Positions 1-7,059 of a stretch of 7,212 nt of DNA are shown here, piece by piece. How positions within the stretch are numbered: the first letter of the stretch is position 1; the number at the start of each line of letters is the position of its first letter. This DNA comes from Roseovarius sp. GTDB lineage: Bacteria; Pseudomonadota; Alphaproteobacteria; Rhodobacterales; Rhodobacteraceae. The notes under the pieces were generated by a model. The model was given only the letters and a program-made list of their open reading frames with translations, was not told the origin of the DNA and did no database searches. Position numbers and translations under genes: made by a program. Where the stretch lies: the NCBI GenBank assembly GCA_021767845.1, contig JAASSQ010000147.1:1-7212 (forward strand). Direction: 5' to 3'.

Positions 1-1898
1 ACGATATCGGCCATCAGCGCCAGCCCCGCCAGCGCCAGCAGCCAGCCGCCCAGGGGTGTTTCGGGCGCGCGGGCCAGCCCCTCGACCGGGATGCGGGCGG
101 GCCATGCGGTGGGCGCGAGCGCGGTGTCGGCGCGGGTGACGTTGAGCGCCAGCCGCCGGTCGGGGCCTTCGTAGAGGCCGGGGCGCAGATCGGGGCCGAG
201 CGCGTCGGTGACCAGCCGCTCGCCCGCCACCCCCGGCAGGGTGCCCGCGTCCTGCAACTGCCCGAACCCGTCGAGCACCTGCACGGGCTGCCACGTGGTG
301 CCTTCGAGTTCGGCCATGTCGGGCAGCGCCACCGCCGAGGACACGGCCAGCCGTTCGAGCATCTGCACGAACAACCCCGAGAGCGGCAGGCTGGACCATT
401 CGGCATTGGCGGTGACGTGGAACAGCACCACCTGCCCCGACCCGACGCGCTTGCGGGTGACAAGCGGCGTGCCGTCGGACAGCTGCGCGATCACCCGGTC
501 GGCCAGCGTGGGGTCGGGCTGGGCCATGACCTGCGCCGACACGGTCACGTCTTCGGGTACCGGCAGGCCGGTGAAAGGGCTTTCGTCTGGGAAGGGAGCC
601 AGCGTCTTGGGCTCTCCCCAGCTCATCGCGCCGCCGACGGTCCGGCCGCCCGCGCGCAGGCGCACGGGCATCAGCGCGCTTTCACTGTCGCGCGACACGT
701 CCGAGGCGGCCAGCCGCGGCCCGGCAAAGCGTAGCAGCAGCCCGCCGGTATCCATCCAGTCGAGCAGCGCCTCTTGCTCGGCGGCCGAGAGGGTCGCCAC
801 ATCGGCCAGCACGATCACGTCCGGGTTGGCGGGCAGGATGTCCATCAATGCGCCGTCGAGGATGTCGGCGGACGGTTCCAGCGCCTGTTCGAGGTAATGC
901 AGCGGCGACAGGAGTTGCAGGCCCTCGCGGTCCTCGCGGCCCGCGATCAGCGCCACTTCGCGCCGCTTGAGGCTGTCATCGGTCAGGGTCACGGCCCCGG
1001 CGGTGTCCTGTCCGGCGATCTCGAACCGGGTCAGGCGGGCGCGCAGTTCGGCGGGCAGGGACAACTCGCCCTCGGCCTGCGTCGCGCCGTCCTCGAACGT
1101 CATGGGCAGGGTGGCCAGCAGGCGCGGGATGCCCTGCGGGTCGCGGCCATGCGCCTCGATCGTGATGTCGCGGGCGGGGCCGGTCACGGCGCGCGCGGCG
1201 GTCAGCCGGACGACACCGTCCTCGATCACCGCCGGTTTCAGCGCGAAGATCGGCGCGGGGCTTTCGTGGACGGTGACGGGGCCGCGCGATTCGAGTTCGC
1301 TCAGCAGCGCGTCGCGGCCCGGACGGGCCAGCCCGTCGGAGAACCAGCGCGTCTCGAACGCCTGATCGCCCAGCGCCTCGAGCGCGTCCTGCATCATCGC
1401 GGGCGTGGGCGCCCAGCCATCGGGTTCCAGCCCGGTCAGGCGGCTGCGCCAATCCTCGGCGGCGCGAAAGGTCACGGGCTCGGGCTCGGTCAGGCGCAGG
1501 ACGGCGACAGGCCGGCCATCGCGGCCCGCCTCGGCCAGCATCCCGTCCAGCAGACCGGTCTGCGCGGGCCAGTCGCGGGCGCTGGCCCAACTGGCATCCA
1601 GCACGATCAGAAGCGGGCCGGAGCTTGCCTGCTCGCCCTCGGCGCGGGGGTTGAGGACCGGACCGGCCAGACCGACGATCACCGCGGCCACGGCCAGCAT
1701 CCTGAGCAGCAGAAGCCACCACGGGGTGCGGTCGGTCACGGTGTCGTCGTCGCTGAGCCCCAACAGCAGTGCAACACCCGGAAACCGCCGCCGGATCGGC
1801 GCGGGCGGCACGGCGCGCAGCAGAATCCACAGGATCGGCAGCGCCGCCAGCGCCAGCAGCAGCCACGGCGCGGTGAATCCGATGGGACCAAGCATCAT
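1..1898 (-). CDS. BatA-like N-terminal membrane protein, probably DUF4159 family (3' end off window)
   Basis: About 632 codons are open from ATG at 1898 to the window edge with no stop, so the C-terminus is missing. The N-terminus looks like the aerotolerance-regulator (BatA) N-terminal domain: a hydrophobic helix at about residues 10-30, a basic stretch with RRRFPGVALLL at 36-46, and a second helix at about 59-82. A von Willebrand A-like core follows, with LLIVLDASWAS at 96-106, where the metal-site motif DxSxS is degenerate. A long region of beta-rich, glutamine-amidotransferase-like appearance follows, and a third hydrophobic helix begins near residue 614 just before the window ends. In the known family this is where the DUF4159 domain starts, so DUF4159 is inferred and not seen. 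The start overlaps the DUF58 stop as ATGA, with a GGGGGGA purine run upstream; a second ATG follows directly. The likely role is as a membrane-bound partner of the MoxR ATPase in envelope maintenance. Confidence 0.85.
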   Translation of the reverse strand, partial: MMLGPIGFTAPWLLLALAALPILWILLRAVPPAPIRRRFPGVALLLGLSDDDTVTDRTPWWLLLLRMLAVAAVIVGLAGPVLNPRAEGEQASSGPLLIVLDASWASARDWPAQTGLLDGMLAEAGRDGRPVAVLRLTEPEPVTFRAAEDWRSRLTGLEPDGWAPTPAMMQDALEALGDQAFETRWFSDGLARPGRDALLSELESRGPVTVHESPAPIFALKPAVIEDGVVRLTAARAVTGPARDITIEAHGRDPQGIPRLLATLPMTFEDGATQAEGELSLPAELRARLTRFEIAGQDTAGAVTLTDDSLKRREVALIAGREDREGLQLLSPLHYLEQALEPSADILDGALMDILPANPDVIVLADVATLSAAEQEALLDWMDTGGLLLRFAGPRLAASDVSRDSESALMPVRLRAGGRTVGGAMSWGEPKTLAPFPDESPFTGLPVPEDVTVSAQVMAQPDPTLADRVIAQLSDGTPLVTRKRVGSGQVVLFHVTANAEWSSLPLSGLFVQMLERLAVSSAVALPDMAELEGTTWQPVQVLDGFGQLQDAGTLPGVAGERLVTDALGPDLRPGLYEGPDRRLALNVTRADTALAPTAWPARIPVEGLARAPETPLGGWLLALAGLALMADI

Positions 1899-2773
1899 GC
1901 CGACATCCCCCCGTCAAAGGCGCGATAGAGCCACAGCAGCGCCGATTGCGCGCTGTCGGAGGTGTGGTGCAGCCCGTATTGCCAGCCGGTCGCCGCGCAG
2001 AGCGATCGAAGCTCGTCCTTGCGCTCGGCCAGACGTTGCAGGTAGCGGTCGCGCAGGTCCGAGGCCTTGAGCGTTTCATGCGCCAACGAGCCGCCGACGC
2101 TCTCGAAGATGGTGCGGCCGCGATATGGAAACGCCTCTTCGGCGGGGTCGAGCACATGCAGCAGCACGCCCTGCACCCCGCGATCGGCGGCCGAGGTGAG
2201 CGCCGCGCGCACCTTGTCCATCGGCCCAAGGAAATCCGACAGGAACAGCGCGCGGCCATGTGACAGAAGCCCGCGCAGATCAGGGCTGCCGTAATCGGCG
2301 TCGCTTTCCTGCGTCAGCGCCTGCGCCAGCCGGACGATCTGGGATTCACCGCGCCGGGGCGGCAGCGCGTGGCCGGTGAGCCCCACCCGTTCGCCCGCGC
2401 GGTTGAGCAGGATCGACACCGCCAGCGCCAGAAGCCGCGCGCGGTCGGCCTTTTGGGGCAGCCCGTCATCCGAGGCGAAGCGCATCGATGCCGCATCATC
2501 GAGCCAGATCATCACGCTTTGCGCGATCTGCCATTCGCGCTGGCGCACGAATTGCGCATCGGACTTGGCCGAGCGGCGCCAGTCGATGTCGCGGCGCGCG
2601 TCGCCCGGCATCACCGGGCGGTATTGCCAGAAATCGTCACCCATCCCCGAGCGGCGCCGGCCATGTTCGCCCAGAAGGACGGTCCCGGCCAGATGCTCGG
2701 CCCGTGCCAGAAGCGGCGGCAGCGGGGCGGCTTCGGCCTCGGAACGGGCGCGAAGATGGGCGGCGTCGGTCAC
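1895..2773 (-). CDS. DUF58 domain protein (MoxR-associated, vWA-like)
   Basis: A 292-residue soluble protein of the DUF58 family. The family signature is clear: GMGDDFWQYRPVMPGD at residues 43-58 followed by DIDWRRSAK at 62-70. The vWA-like strand IWLDDAASM at 89-97 follows and carries a D-x-A-x-S version of the metal-site motif, in which the central serine is alanine. No membrane segment is visible. The start codon is GTG (2773-2771), which overlaps the moxR TGA as GTGA; a GAGG lies seven bases upstream, supporting this start. The stop overlaps the next gene as ATGA. DUF58 proteins are typically encoded beside MoxR ATPases and are thought to be their substrates or adaptors; the exact biochemical activity is unknown. 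The two overlaps suggest translational coupling and fixed stoichiometry. Confidence 0.93.
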   Translation of the reverse strand: MTDAAHLRARSEAEAAPLPPLLARAEHLAGTVLLGEHGRRRSGMGDDFWQYRPVMPGDARRDIDWRRSAKSDAQFVRQREWQIAQSVMIWLDDAASMRFASDDGLPQKADRARLLALAVSILLNRAGERVGLTGHALPPRRGESQIVRLAQALTQESDADYGSPDLRGLLSHGRALFLSDFLGPMDKVRAALTSAADRGVQGVLLHVLDPAEEAFPYRGRTIFESVGGSLAHETLKASDLRDRYLQRLAERKDELRSLCAATGWQYGLHHTSDSAQSALLWLYRAFDGGMSA

Positions 2774-3777
2774 GCCGCGGCCTCGGTCCGGGTGATGGCG
2801 CGGGCGGTGTCGGCAATCAGCGCATCGAGGTTTTCACCGCGCGCGCGGGCCGCGAAATTGAGCGCCATGCGGTGCTTGAGCACCGGTCCGGCCATCGCCG
2901 CCACGTCATCGACATCCGGGGCCAGCCGGCCCTGCAGCATGGCGCGCGCCCGCACCGTCAGCATCAGCGCCTGCGCCGCGCGCGGCCCCGGCCCCCAGGC
3001 CACGTCGGCGCGCAACGTGTCCGAGGCGCTGGCATCGTCGGGGCGGCAGGCGCGGACCAGATCTAGGATGGTTTCGACCACCGAGTCGCCCACCGGCATC
3101 CGGCGCAGCAGGGTCTGCGCCTCGATCAGGTCGGCAGGGGTGAACACCTGATGCGACTCGGCCTCTTCGGCGCCGGTGGTGGCCAGCAGGATGCCGCGCT
3201 CGGTGTCGCGGTCGGGATAGGGCACGTCGATCTGCACCAGGAAGCGGTCAAGCTGCGCCTCGGGCAGCGGGTAGGTGCCTTCCTGTTCGATGGGGTTCTG
3301 GGTGGCGAGCACGTGGAAGGGGCGGTCGAGCGCGCGATCCGCGCCCGCCACGGTGACCTGCCGTTCCTGCATCGCCTGCAGCAGCGCGGATTGCGTGCGG
3401 GGGCTGGCGCGGTTGATCTCGTCGGCCATGAGAAGCTGGCAGAAGATCGGGCCGGGGATGAACTTGAAGGCGCGGGCGCCGTCGGCGCCGGTTTCCAGCA
3501 CCTCGGAGCCGAGGATGTCGGCGGGCATCAGGTCGGGCGTGAACTGGATGCGGTTGGCGTTGAGGCCCATCACCGTGCCGAGCGTTTCGACAAGACGGGT
3601 CTTGCCCAGCCCCGGCAGGCCGATCAGCAGGCCATGCCCGCCGCAGAGCAGTGCCGAGAGCGACAGGTCCACCACGGTTTCCTGTCCGATGAAGCGGCGC
3701 GTGATCGAGGCGCGCGCCTGCGCCAGCTTGTCTTCCAGCGCCTCGATACCGGCCAGCAGATCGGCGTCATCGGTCAT
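2770..3777 (-). CDS. MoxR-family AAA+ ATPase
   Basis: A 335-residue protein of normal length for the MoxR subfamily (AAA_3 domain plus C-terminal lid). Visible motifs in order: Walker A GLPGLGKT at 53-60, Walker B LLMADEIN at 115-122, sensor 1 LATQNP at 157-162, the arginine-bearing PEAQLDRF at 172-179, and sensor 2 WGPGPRA at 261-267. MoxR proteins are cytoplasmic ATP-driven chaperones that mature or remodel partners containing von Willebrand A domains; two such partners follow in the same operon. The ATG at 3777 has a strong CAGGAG ribosome binding site seven bases upstream, so the start is secure. This is the first gene of the operon, and its promoter should lie in the 57-base divergent gap or slightly inside the DUF1285 gene. 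A related operon in Rhizobium leguminosarum (RL3499-RL3502) is known to affect cell shape and envelope integrity; applying that role here is inference. Confidence 0.96.
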   Translation of the reverse strand: MTDDADLLAGIEALEDKLAQARASITRRFIGQETVVDLSLSALLCGGHGLLIGLPGLGKTRLVETLGTVMGLNANRIQFTPDLMPADILGSEVLETGADGARAFKFIPGPIFCQLLMADEINRASPRTQSALLQAMQERQVTVAGADRALDRPFHVLATQNPIEQEGTYPLPEAQLDRFLVQIDVPYPDRDTERGILLATTGAEEAESHQVFTPADLIEAQTLLRRMPVGDSVVETILDLVRACRPDDASASDTLRADVAWGPGPRAAQALMLTVRARAMLQGRLAPDVDDVAAMAGPVLKHRMALNFAARARGENLDALIADTARAITRTEAAA

Positions 3778-3834
3778 GGCAAAACTCCTGTCGGGGCTAT
3801 ATCTTTGGTGTTGAGTGTATCGCGCAGGATCGAA
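3778..3834. promoter_or_regulatory. Divergent promoter region between moxR and DUF1285 gene
   Basis: A 57-base gap separates two divergent start codons, so it must hold at least the leader of both genes and probably promoter elements. It is AT-richer than its surroundings, with CTATATCTTT at 3797-3806 as the most likely -10-like patch. It contains both ribosome binding sites: AGGAG facing moxR, and AGGA (3826-3829) five bases before the DUF1285 ATG. No convincing -35/-10 pair with normal spacing could be assigned to either direction, so parts of the promoters may lie inside the coding regions. Confidence 0.45.
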
Positions 3835-4428
3835 ATGGCAAAAGCAATGAGCAAAGACACGATCACGACCCTGTCAGCCGACAGCCTTGCCGAAAGCGTG
3901 CGCGCGCTGCAAGGCAAGGGCCTGCCGCCCGTGCACAAGTGGGATCCGCCGTTCCGGGGCGATCTGGATATACGGATCGCCCGCGACGGGACGTGGTATC
4001 ACGAGGGCGGGCCGATCCGGCGCGAGGGGCTGGTGCGTCTGTTCGCCTCGATCCTGAAGAAGGAGGGCGACAGGTATTTCCTGGTCACGCCGGTCGAGAA
4101 GGTGGGAATCACCGTCGAGGACGCGCCCTTCGTCGCCGTGGACGTGGAGGCCGAGGGCGATGGCGCCGCGCAGGAGCTGATCTTCGAGACCAACGTGGGC
4201 GACCGGGTGGTGGCCGGGCCCGAGACCCCGATCCGGGTGGAGCGCGATTCTGAGACGGGCGAGCCTGCGCCCTATGTCATGGTGCGCGCCGGGTTGGAGG
4301 CGCTGATCGACCGCAAGAGCTTTTACCGGCTGGTGGAGCGCGGTTGCGTCGAGGACGACTGGTTCGGGCTGTGGTCCGGGGGTGCGTTCTTCCCGGTGAT
4401 CCCGGCCGACGAGCTGCCCGAGGACTGA
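3835..4428 (+). CDS. DUF1285 domain protein
   Basis: A 197-residue protein of the DUF1285 family, whose function is unknown. The match rests on the run HKWDPPFRGDLDIRI at residues 34-48, then GTWYHEGGPIRREGLVRLF at 52-70, and YFLVTPVEKVGITVEDAPFV at 81-100, all typical of the family. No signal peptide or membrane helix is seen. The frame is open much further upstream, through the antisense of moxR, but the true start is ATG at 3835: AGGA lies five bases before it and the family homology starts soon after. An in-frame ATG at 3847 is a weaker alternative. The gene is transcribed away from moxR. Its last 106 bases are overlapped on the other strand by the transporter gene. No enzymatic role can be stated. 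Confidence 0.93.
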   Translation: MAKAMSKDTITTLSADSLAESVRALQGKGLPPVHKWDPPFRGDLDIRIARDGTWYHEGGPIRREGLVRLFASILKKEGDRYFLVTPVEKVGITVEDAPFVAVDVEAEGDGAAQELIFETNVGDRVVAGPETPIRVERDSETGEPAPYVMVRAGLEALIDRKSFYRLVERGCVEDDWFGLWSGGAFFPVIPADELPED

Positions 4429-5390
4429 GGCGCGGGCCCGTTCCCGCCACGAGGCCACAACCGCCCGTCCATGGCCAGAAGGCCCACCCCGATGAGCGCC
4501 ATGCCCACGATCTGCGCAGCCGTCAGCCGCTCGCCCAGCACCATGACACCAAGCGCGATGGCCGAGACGGGGATCAGGAAGGTGACCAGCAACAGGTTGG
4601 TGGCCCCCGCGCGCTGCAGGATTTGGAAATAGAGGATATAGGCGGCCGCGGTGGACAGGACCGCCAGACCGGCAATGGCCCACAGCGCCGATGGGGGCGG
4701 CAGCGCCAGCGTCCAGGGCGTGTCGCTCATCAGGGCCGCCGGGGCCAGCATCACGGCGGAGGCGGTGACCTGCCCGGCGGCGACCACGACCGGATCGACG
4801 CGCAGCCGCCCGAACCGCCGCCCGAAGACCCCCGCCACCGCATAGGACAGCGCCGCCCCGAGGCAGGCCAGTTGCGCCGCAACGCCCGCGTCCGGGTCGA
4901 ATAGCGCCGCGGGACCGATCATCACCGCCACGCCCGCAAAACCCACCAAGATCCCGGCGAGCTTGGGCGCGGTGATCCGTTCATCGGCCAGCAAAAGCCC
5001 GGCGACGGCAACGGTGAAGAGCAGGGTGGTCGCATTCAGGATCGAGGCAAGCCCCGAGGCGATCGTCTGTTGCGCCCAGACAAGCAGGCTGAAGGGCACC
5101 ACGTTGTTCAGAAATCCCAGGCCGAGCAATGCGCCCCAAGCCTGCGCGCCGCGCGGGATGGACCGGCCCAGCACCGCGACGACCGCCCAGAGAACCACCG
5201 CCGCCAGACCGACACGCAGGGTGACGAGGGTCAGCGGCGGCACATGATCGACCGCCACGCCCACGAAAAAGAACGACCCGCCCCACAGCAGCGACAGCAA
5301 AAGCAGCATCGCCCATTCCACCGCCCCCATCGACAGCGGGGCGGGCCGTGGCGTGGGCGTGGGCGTTTCGGGCGGCTCGGGTCGGATCAT
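4323..5390 (-). CDS. EamA (DMT superfamily) transporter
   Basis: A 355-residue membrane protein with about ten hydrophobic segments arranged as two EamA repeats. The first repeat ends around LLLADERITAPKLAGILVGFAG at 132-153, and the second around VLGERLTAAQIVGMALIGVG at 284-303. Both show the usual glutamate-arginine turn before the last helix. Proteins of this 10-TM family export amino acids, metabolites or drugs from the inner membrane; the substrate cannot be read from sequence. The ATG at 5390 was chosen because GGA lies six bases upstream. An upstream ATG at 5444 gives 373 residues with no clear ribosome site, and ATG at 5330 would remove the proline-rich N-terminal lead. After the last helix, the tail from about residue 318 is rich in Ser, Pro and Gln. 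It is read antisense through the end of the DUF1285 gene and looks like a read-through extension. Confidence 0.9.
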   Translation of the reverse strand: MIRPEPPETPTPTPRPAPLSMGAVEWAMLLLLSLLWGGSFFFVGVAVDHVPPLTLVTLRVGLAAVVLWAVVAVLGRSIPRGAQAWGALLGLGFLNNVVPFSLLVWAQQTIASGLASILNATTLLFTVAVAGLLLADERITAPKLAGILVGFAGVAVMIGPAALFDPDAGVAAQLACLGAALSYAVAGVFGRRFGRLRVDPVVVAAGQVTASAVMLAPAALMSDTPWTLALPPPSALWAIAGLAVLSTAAAYILYFQILQRAGATNLLLVTFLIPVSAIALGVMVLGERLTAAQIVGMALIGVGLLAMDGRLWPRGGNGPAPQSSGSSSAGITGKNAPPDHSPNQSSSTQPRSTSR

Positions 5391-5513
5391 GGCGCATCCA
5401 GTCGCACGGTTGCCGGGATGTGCCTTTTCTGGCAGCGGCGGCATGGCGGCGCGACCCGGATCATGCGCAATGCGGGATTCGGCACCGCTGAATCAGGGCG
5501 GCGCGAACCGTGC

Positions 5514-6410
5514 CTACCCGCCGAGCAGGCCGGGGTCGTCGCAATGATTGTCGGGCGGCTCCATCTCGATCGTGGTGTGGGAAATGCCGTAGTGGTCCGA
5601 CAGCGTCGCCTTGATCCGGGCGCGCAGGGCAAGGGCGTCGGCCCCGGGCGCCATGACGACATGGGCCTGGAAGGCGATCTCGTGCTCCTGCATCCGCCAA
5701 AGATGCACCGCGTGCACGCCCCGCACGCCCTCGAGCGCGCAAAGCGTTTCGGTCACCTGGTCGAGCGACGGGGTGTCCGGGCTGCCCAGCATCAGCACCT
5801 TGATCGCCGGGCGGATGCCGCGCAGCGCGTGCCACAGGATGTAGCCCGCGATCCCGACCGACACGAGCGGATCGACCAGCCGCCAGTCGTAGAGCAGGAT
5901 CAGCGTGCCCCCCACGATCACCGCGACCGAGCCCATCGCGTCCGCCAGATTGTGCAGGAAGGCCGCCCGGATGTTCATGCTGTCGCGGGACATGGAATGG
6001 ATCAGCCACGCCGTGACCGTGTCGATCACCAGCGCGACACCGGCCACGATCACCACGATCCAGCCATCGACGCCCACCGGGTTCACGAGCCGCTGCACGG
6101 CCTCGGCCACCAGGTAGAGCGCGATCACGATCAGCGTGGTGTAGTTGATGAGGGCAGCCACCACCTCGGCCCGGCCATAGCCGAAGGTCATGGACTTGTC
6201 GGGCGGGCGCCGGGCGATGCGGCGCGCGGCGAAGGCGATGACGAGCGACAGCGCATCCGACAGGTTGTGGATCGCATCGGCGATCAGCGCCAGCGACCCC
6301 GAGATCACACCGGCCACGATCTGCACCAGAGTGAGCGCGATGTTGACGGCGACGGCCCAGGCCACCCGGCGGTCGCCGTCAAGCTGTGCGCTGTGGTGAT
6401 CGTGCGGCAT
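5514..6410 (-). CDS. Cation diffusion facilitator (zinc-type efflux transporter)
   Basis: A 298-residue inner-membrane metal/proton antiporter of the CDF family, full length. Six helices are visible, at about residues 17-36, 38-63, 85-107, 117-137, 150-173 and 178-196, followed by a cytoplasmic ferredoxin-like domain to about 285. The metal site is of HDHD type: HNLSD at 48-52 in helix 2 and HNLAD at 153-157 in helix 5. In CzcD/ZitB-type members this arrangement favours Zn(II), with some Co or Cd. FGYGRAE at 76-82 is also characteristic. The N-terminus has a short His-rich start (MPHDHH), and the C-terminal domain ends with HTTIEME at 278-284 and HCDD at 289-292. AGGGG lies seven bases before the ATG. 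The gene starts 39 bases after the stress-protein stop and is likely co-transcribed with it. The 123-base gap downstream to the transporter start holds no clear gene or terminator. Confidence 0.95.
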   Translation of the reverse strand: MPHDHHSAQLDGDRRVAWAVAVNIALTLVQIVAGVISGSLALIADAIHNLSDALSLVIAFAARRIARRPPDKSMTFGYGRAEVVAALINYTTLIVIALYLVAEAVQRLVNPVGVDGWIVVIVAGVALVIDTVTAWLIHSMSRDSMNIRAAFLHNLADAMGSVAVIVGGTLILLYDWRLVDPLVSVGIAGYILWHALRGIRPAIKVLMLGSPDTPSLDQVTETLCALEGVRGVHAVHLWRMQEHEIAFQAHVVMAPGADALALRARIKATLSDHYGISHTTIEMEPPDNHCDDPGLLGG

Positions 6411-6449
6411 TCGATGGCCCCTGCCCGGCGGGATGCTGGTAGGGTAAGA

Positions 6450-6863
6450 TCAGTTGCGCACCACGTAAACCGAGCATTCGGCGTGGGTGACCACGTGGCT
6501 GGCCGTGGTGCCCAGAAGGTAATCCTTTACCTTGGGGTTGGCCGATTCCATGATGATGACATCGACCTTGCGTTCATCGGCCAGCTTCACGATCTGGCGA
6601 TGCACGGCGCCCTTGCGGACGACGGTTTCGATCTCGACCCCTTCGGCAGGATGTGCGGCGATGAATTTCCTGAGTTCCTCGCCCCAATACTGGTCCGAAT
6701 TGTAGATGTTCAGGTTGCGTTCGATCTCGGGGGCGATGGTGGCCACGATCAGCTTGGCACCGCGGCGGCGGGCCATTTCCACCGCCTCTTCGTAGGCGTT
6801 GTAATCGACCTTGAGGTGCCGAAGGTTGACGGGGCAGAGGATCAGCTTGGTTTCGCGGGGCAT
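6450..6863 (-). CDS. Universal stress protein (UspA family)
   Basis: A 137-residue single-domain Usp protein. The N-terminal strand KLILCPVNLRH at residues 6-16 and the C-terminal block DVIIMESANPKVKDYLLGTT at 101-120, followed by CSVYVVRN at 130-137, match the Rossmann-like Usp fold. The usual nucleotide-binding signature (MGxxG ... GS/T) is incomplete: the MGxxG position reads MESANP, while LLGTTAS is kept. ATP binding is therefore doubtful, although UspA-type members also lack it. ATG at 6863 is the preferred start, with AAGG six bases upstream; a TTG at 6893 would add ten residues without a good ribosome site. The gene probably leads a two-gene unit with the metal exporter. Usp proteins are cytoplasmic and are typically induced by starvation, oxidative or anaerobic stress; no such control site could be confirmed here. 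Confidence 0.93.
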   Translation of the reverse strand: MPRETKLILCPVNLRHLKVDYNAYEEAVEMARRRGAKLIVATIAPEIERNLNIYNSDQYWGEELRKFIAAHPAEGVEIETVVRKGAVHRQIVKLADERKVDVIIMESANPKVKDYLLGTTASHVVTHAECSVYVVRN

Positions 6864-6994
6864 CTTCGGCCTTTCTGCGGCTACGCGTGGCAAGGATGCA
6901 TGGCCCTAGCCGATTCGCAAATCATGCTGCAGTGCGGAAACGCCGCGGCGCGGTCTGGAAACGGCATTCGCGGCACGCGGGCGGGGCGAGGCGC
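6864..6994 (-). promoter_or_regulatory. Upstream region of the stress-protein gene
   Basis: This non-coding stretch lies between the terminator of the repeat gene and the stress-protein start. It must contain the promoter of the usp-CDF unit, since an intrinsic terminator isolates it from the upstream gene. An AT-richer patch lies at about 6912-6926, including the small inverted repeat GATT-CGCA-AATC (6912-6923). No confident -35/-10 pair was found, and the inverted repeat does not match the FNR consensus. The assignment rests on position alone. Confidence 0.4.
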
Positions 6995-7028
6995 AAAACG
7001 ACAAACGACGCCCCCGGAGTCGGGGGCG
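6995..7028 (-). terminator. Rho-independent terminator of the tandem-repeat gene
   Basis: On the minus strand an 8-bp perfect GC stem (CGCCCCCG / CGGGGGCG, plus-strand positions 7009-7016 and 7021-7028) closes a 4-base loop. It is followed by a T-rich tract, TCGTTTGTCGTTTT, down to 6995. The stem begins 31 bases after the TAA of the repeat gene. The T tract lies on one side only, which sets the direction as minus and supports the minus-strand reading of the repeats. Confidence 0.88.
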
Positions 7029-7059
7029 CCGTGTCACGGGTTGATGGCCGGGACGGGCC

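Noticed and set aside
774..2259. Long open frames on both strands across the BatA-like and DUF58 genes (for example 774-1928 plus and 976-2259 minus)
   Set aside because: Their translations are rich in Arg, Pro, Ala and Gly without recognisable domains. They lie out of frame with two well-supported genes and are the usual by-product of high GC at third codon positions.
3151..3834. Upstream extension of the DUF1285 frame by 228 codons
   Set aside because: It is the antisense of moxR. Family similarity starts only after 3835, and a good ribosome binding site sits just before the ATG at 3835.
4432..4447. Small hairpin GCGGG / CCCGC at the DUF1285-EamA junction
   Set aside because: The 5-bp stem has no following T tract on either strand, so it does not qualify as an intrinsic terminator.
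5404..5513. 8-bp inverted repeat GCACGGTT / AACCGTGC separated by 94 bases
   Set aside because: The arms are short and far apart, and no U tract or symmetry supports a terminator or operator; it is plausible by chance.
5387..5662. Small minus-strand frame between the metal exporter and the transporter
   Set aside because: It overlaps the conserved C-terminal domain of the exporter in another frame, has no recognisable domain and no ribosome site.
6912..6923. Possible FNR-type operator GATT-CGCA-AATC upstream of the stress-protein gene
   Set aside because: The FNR consensus is TTGAT-N4-ATCAA. Here the half sites are shifted and only 4 bp long, so the match is not convincing.
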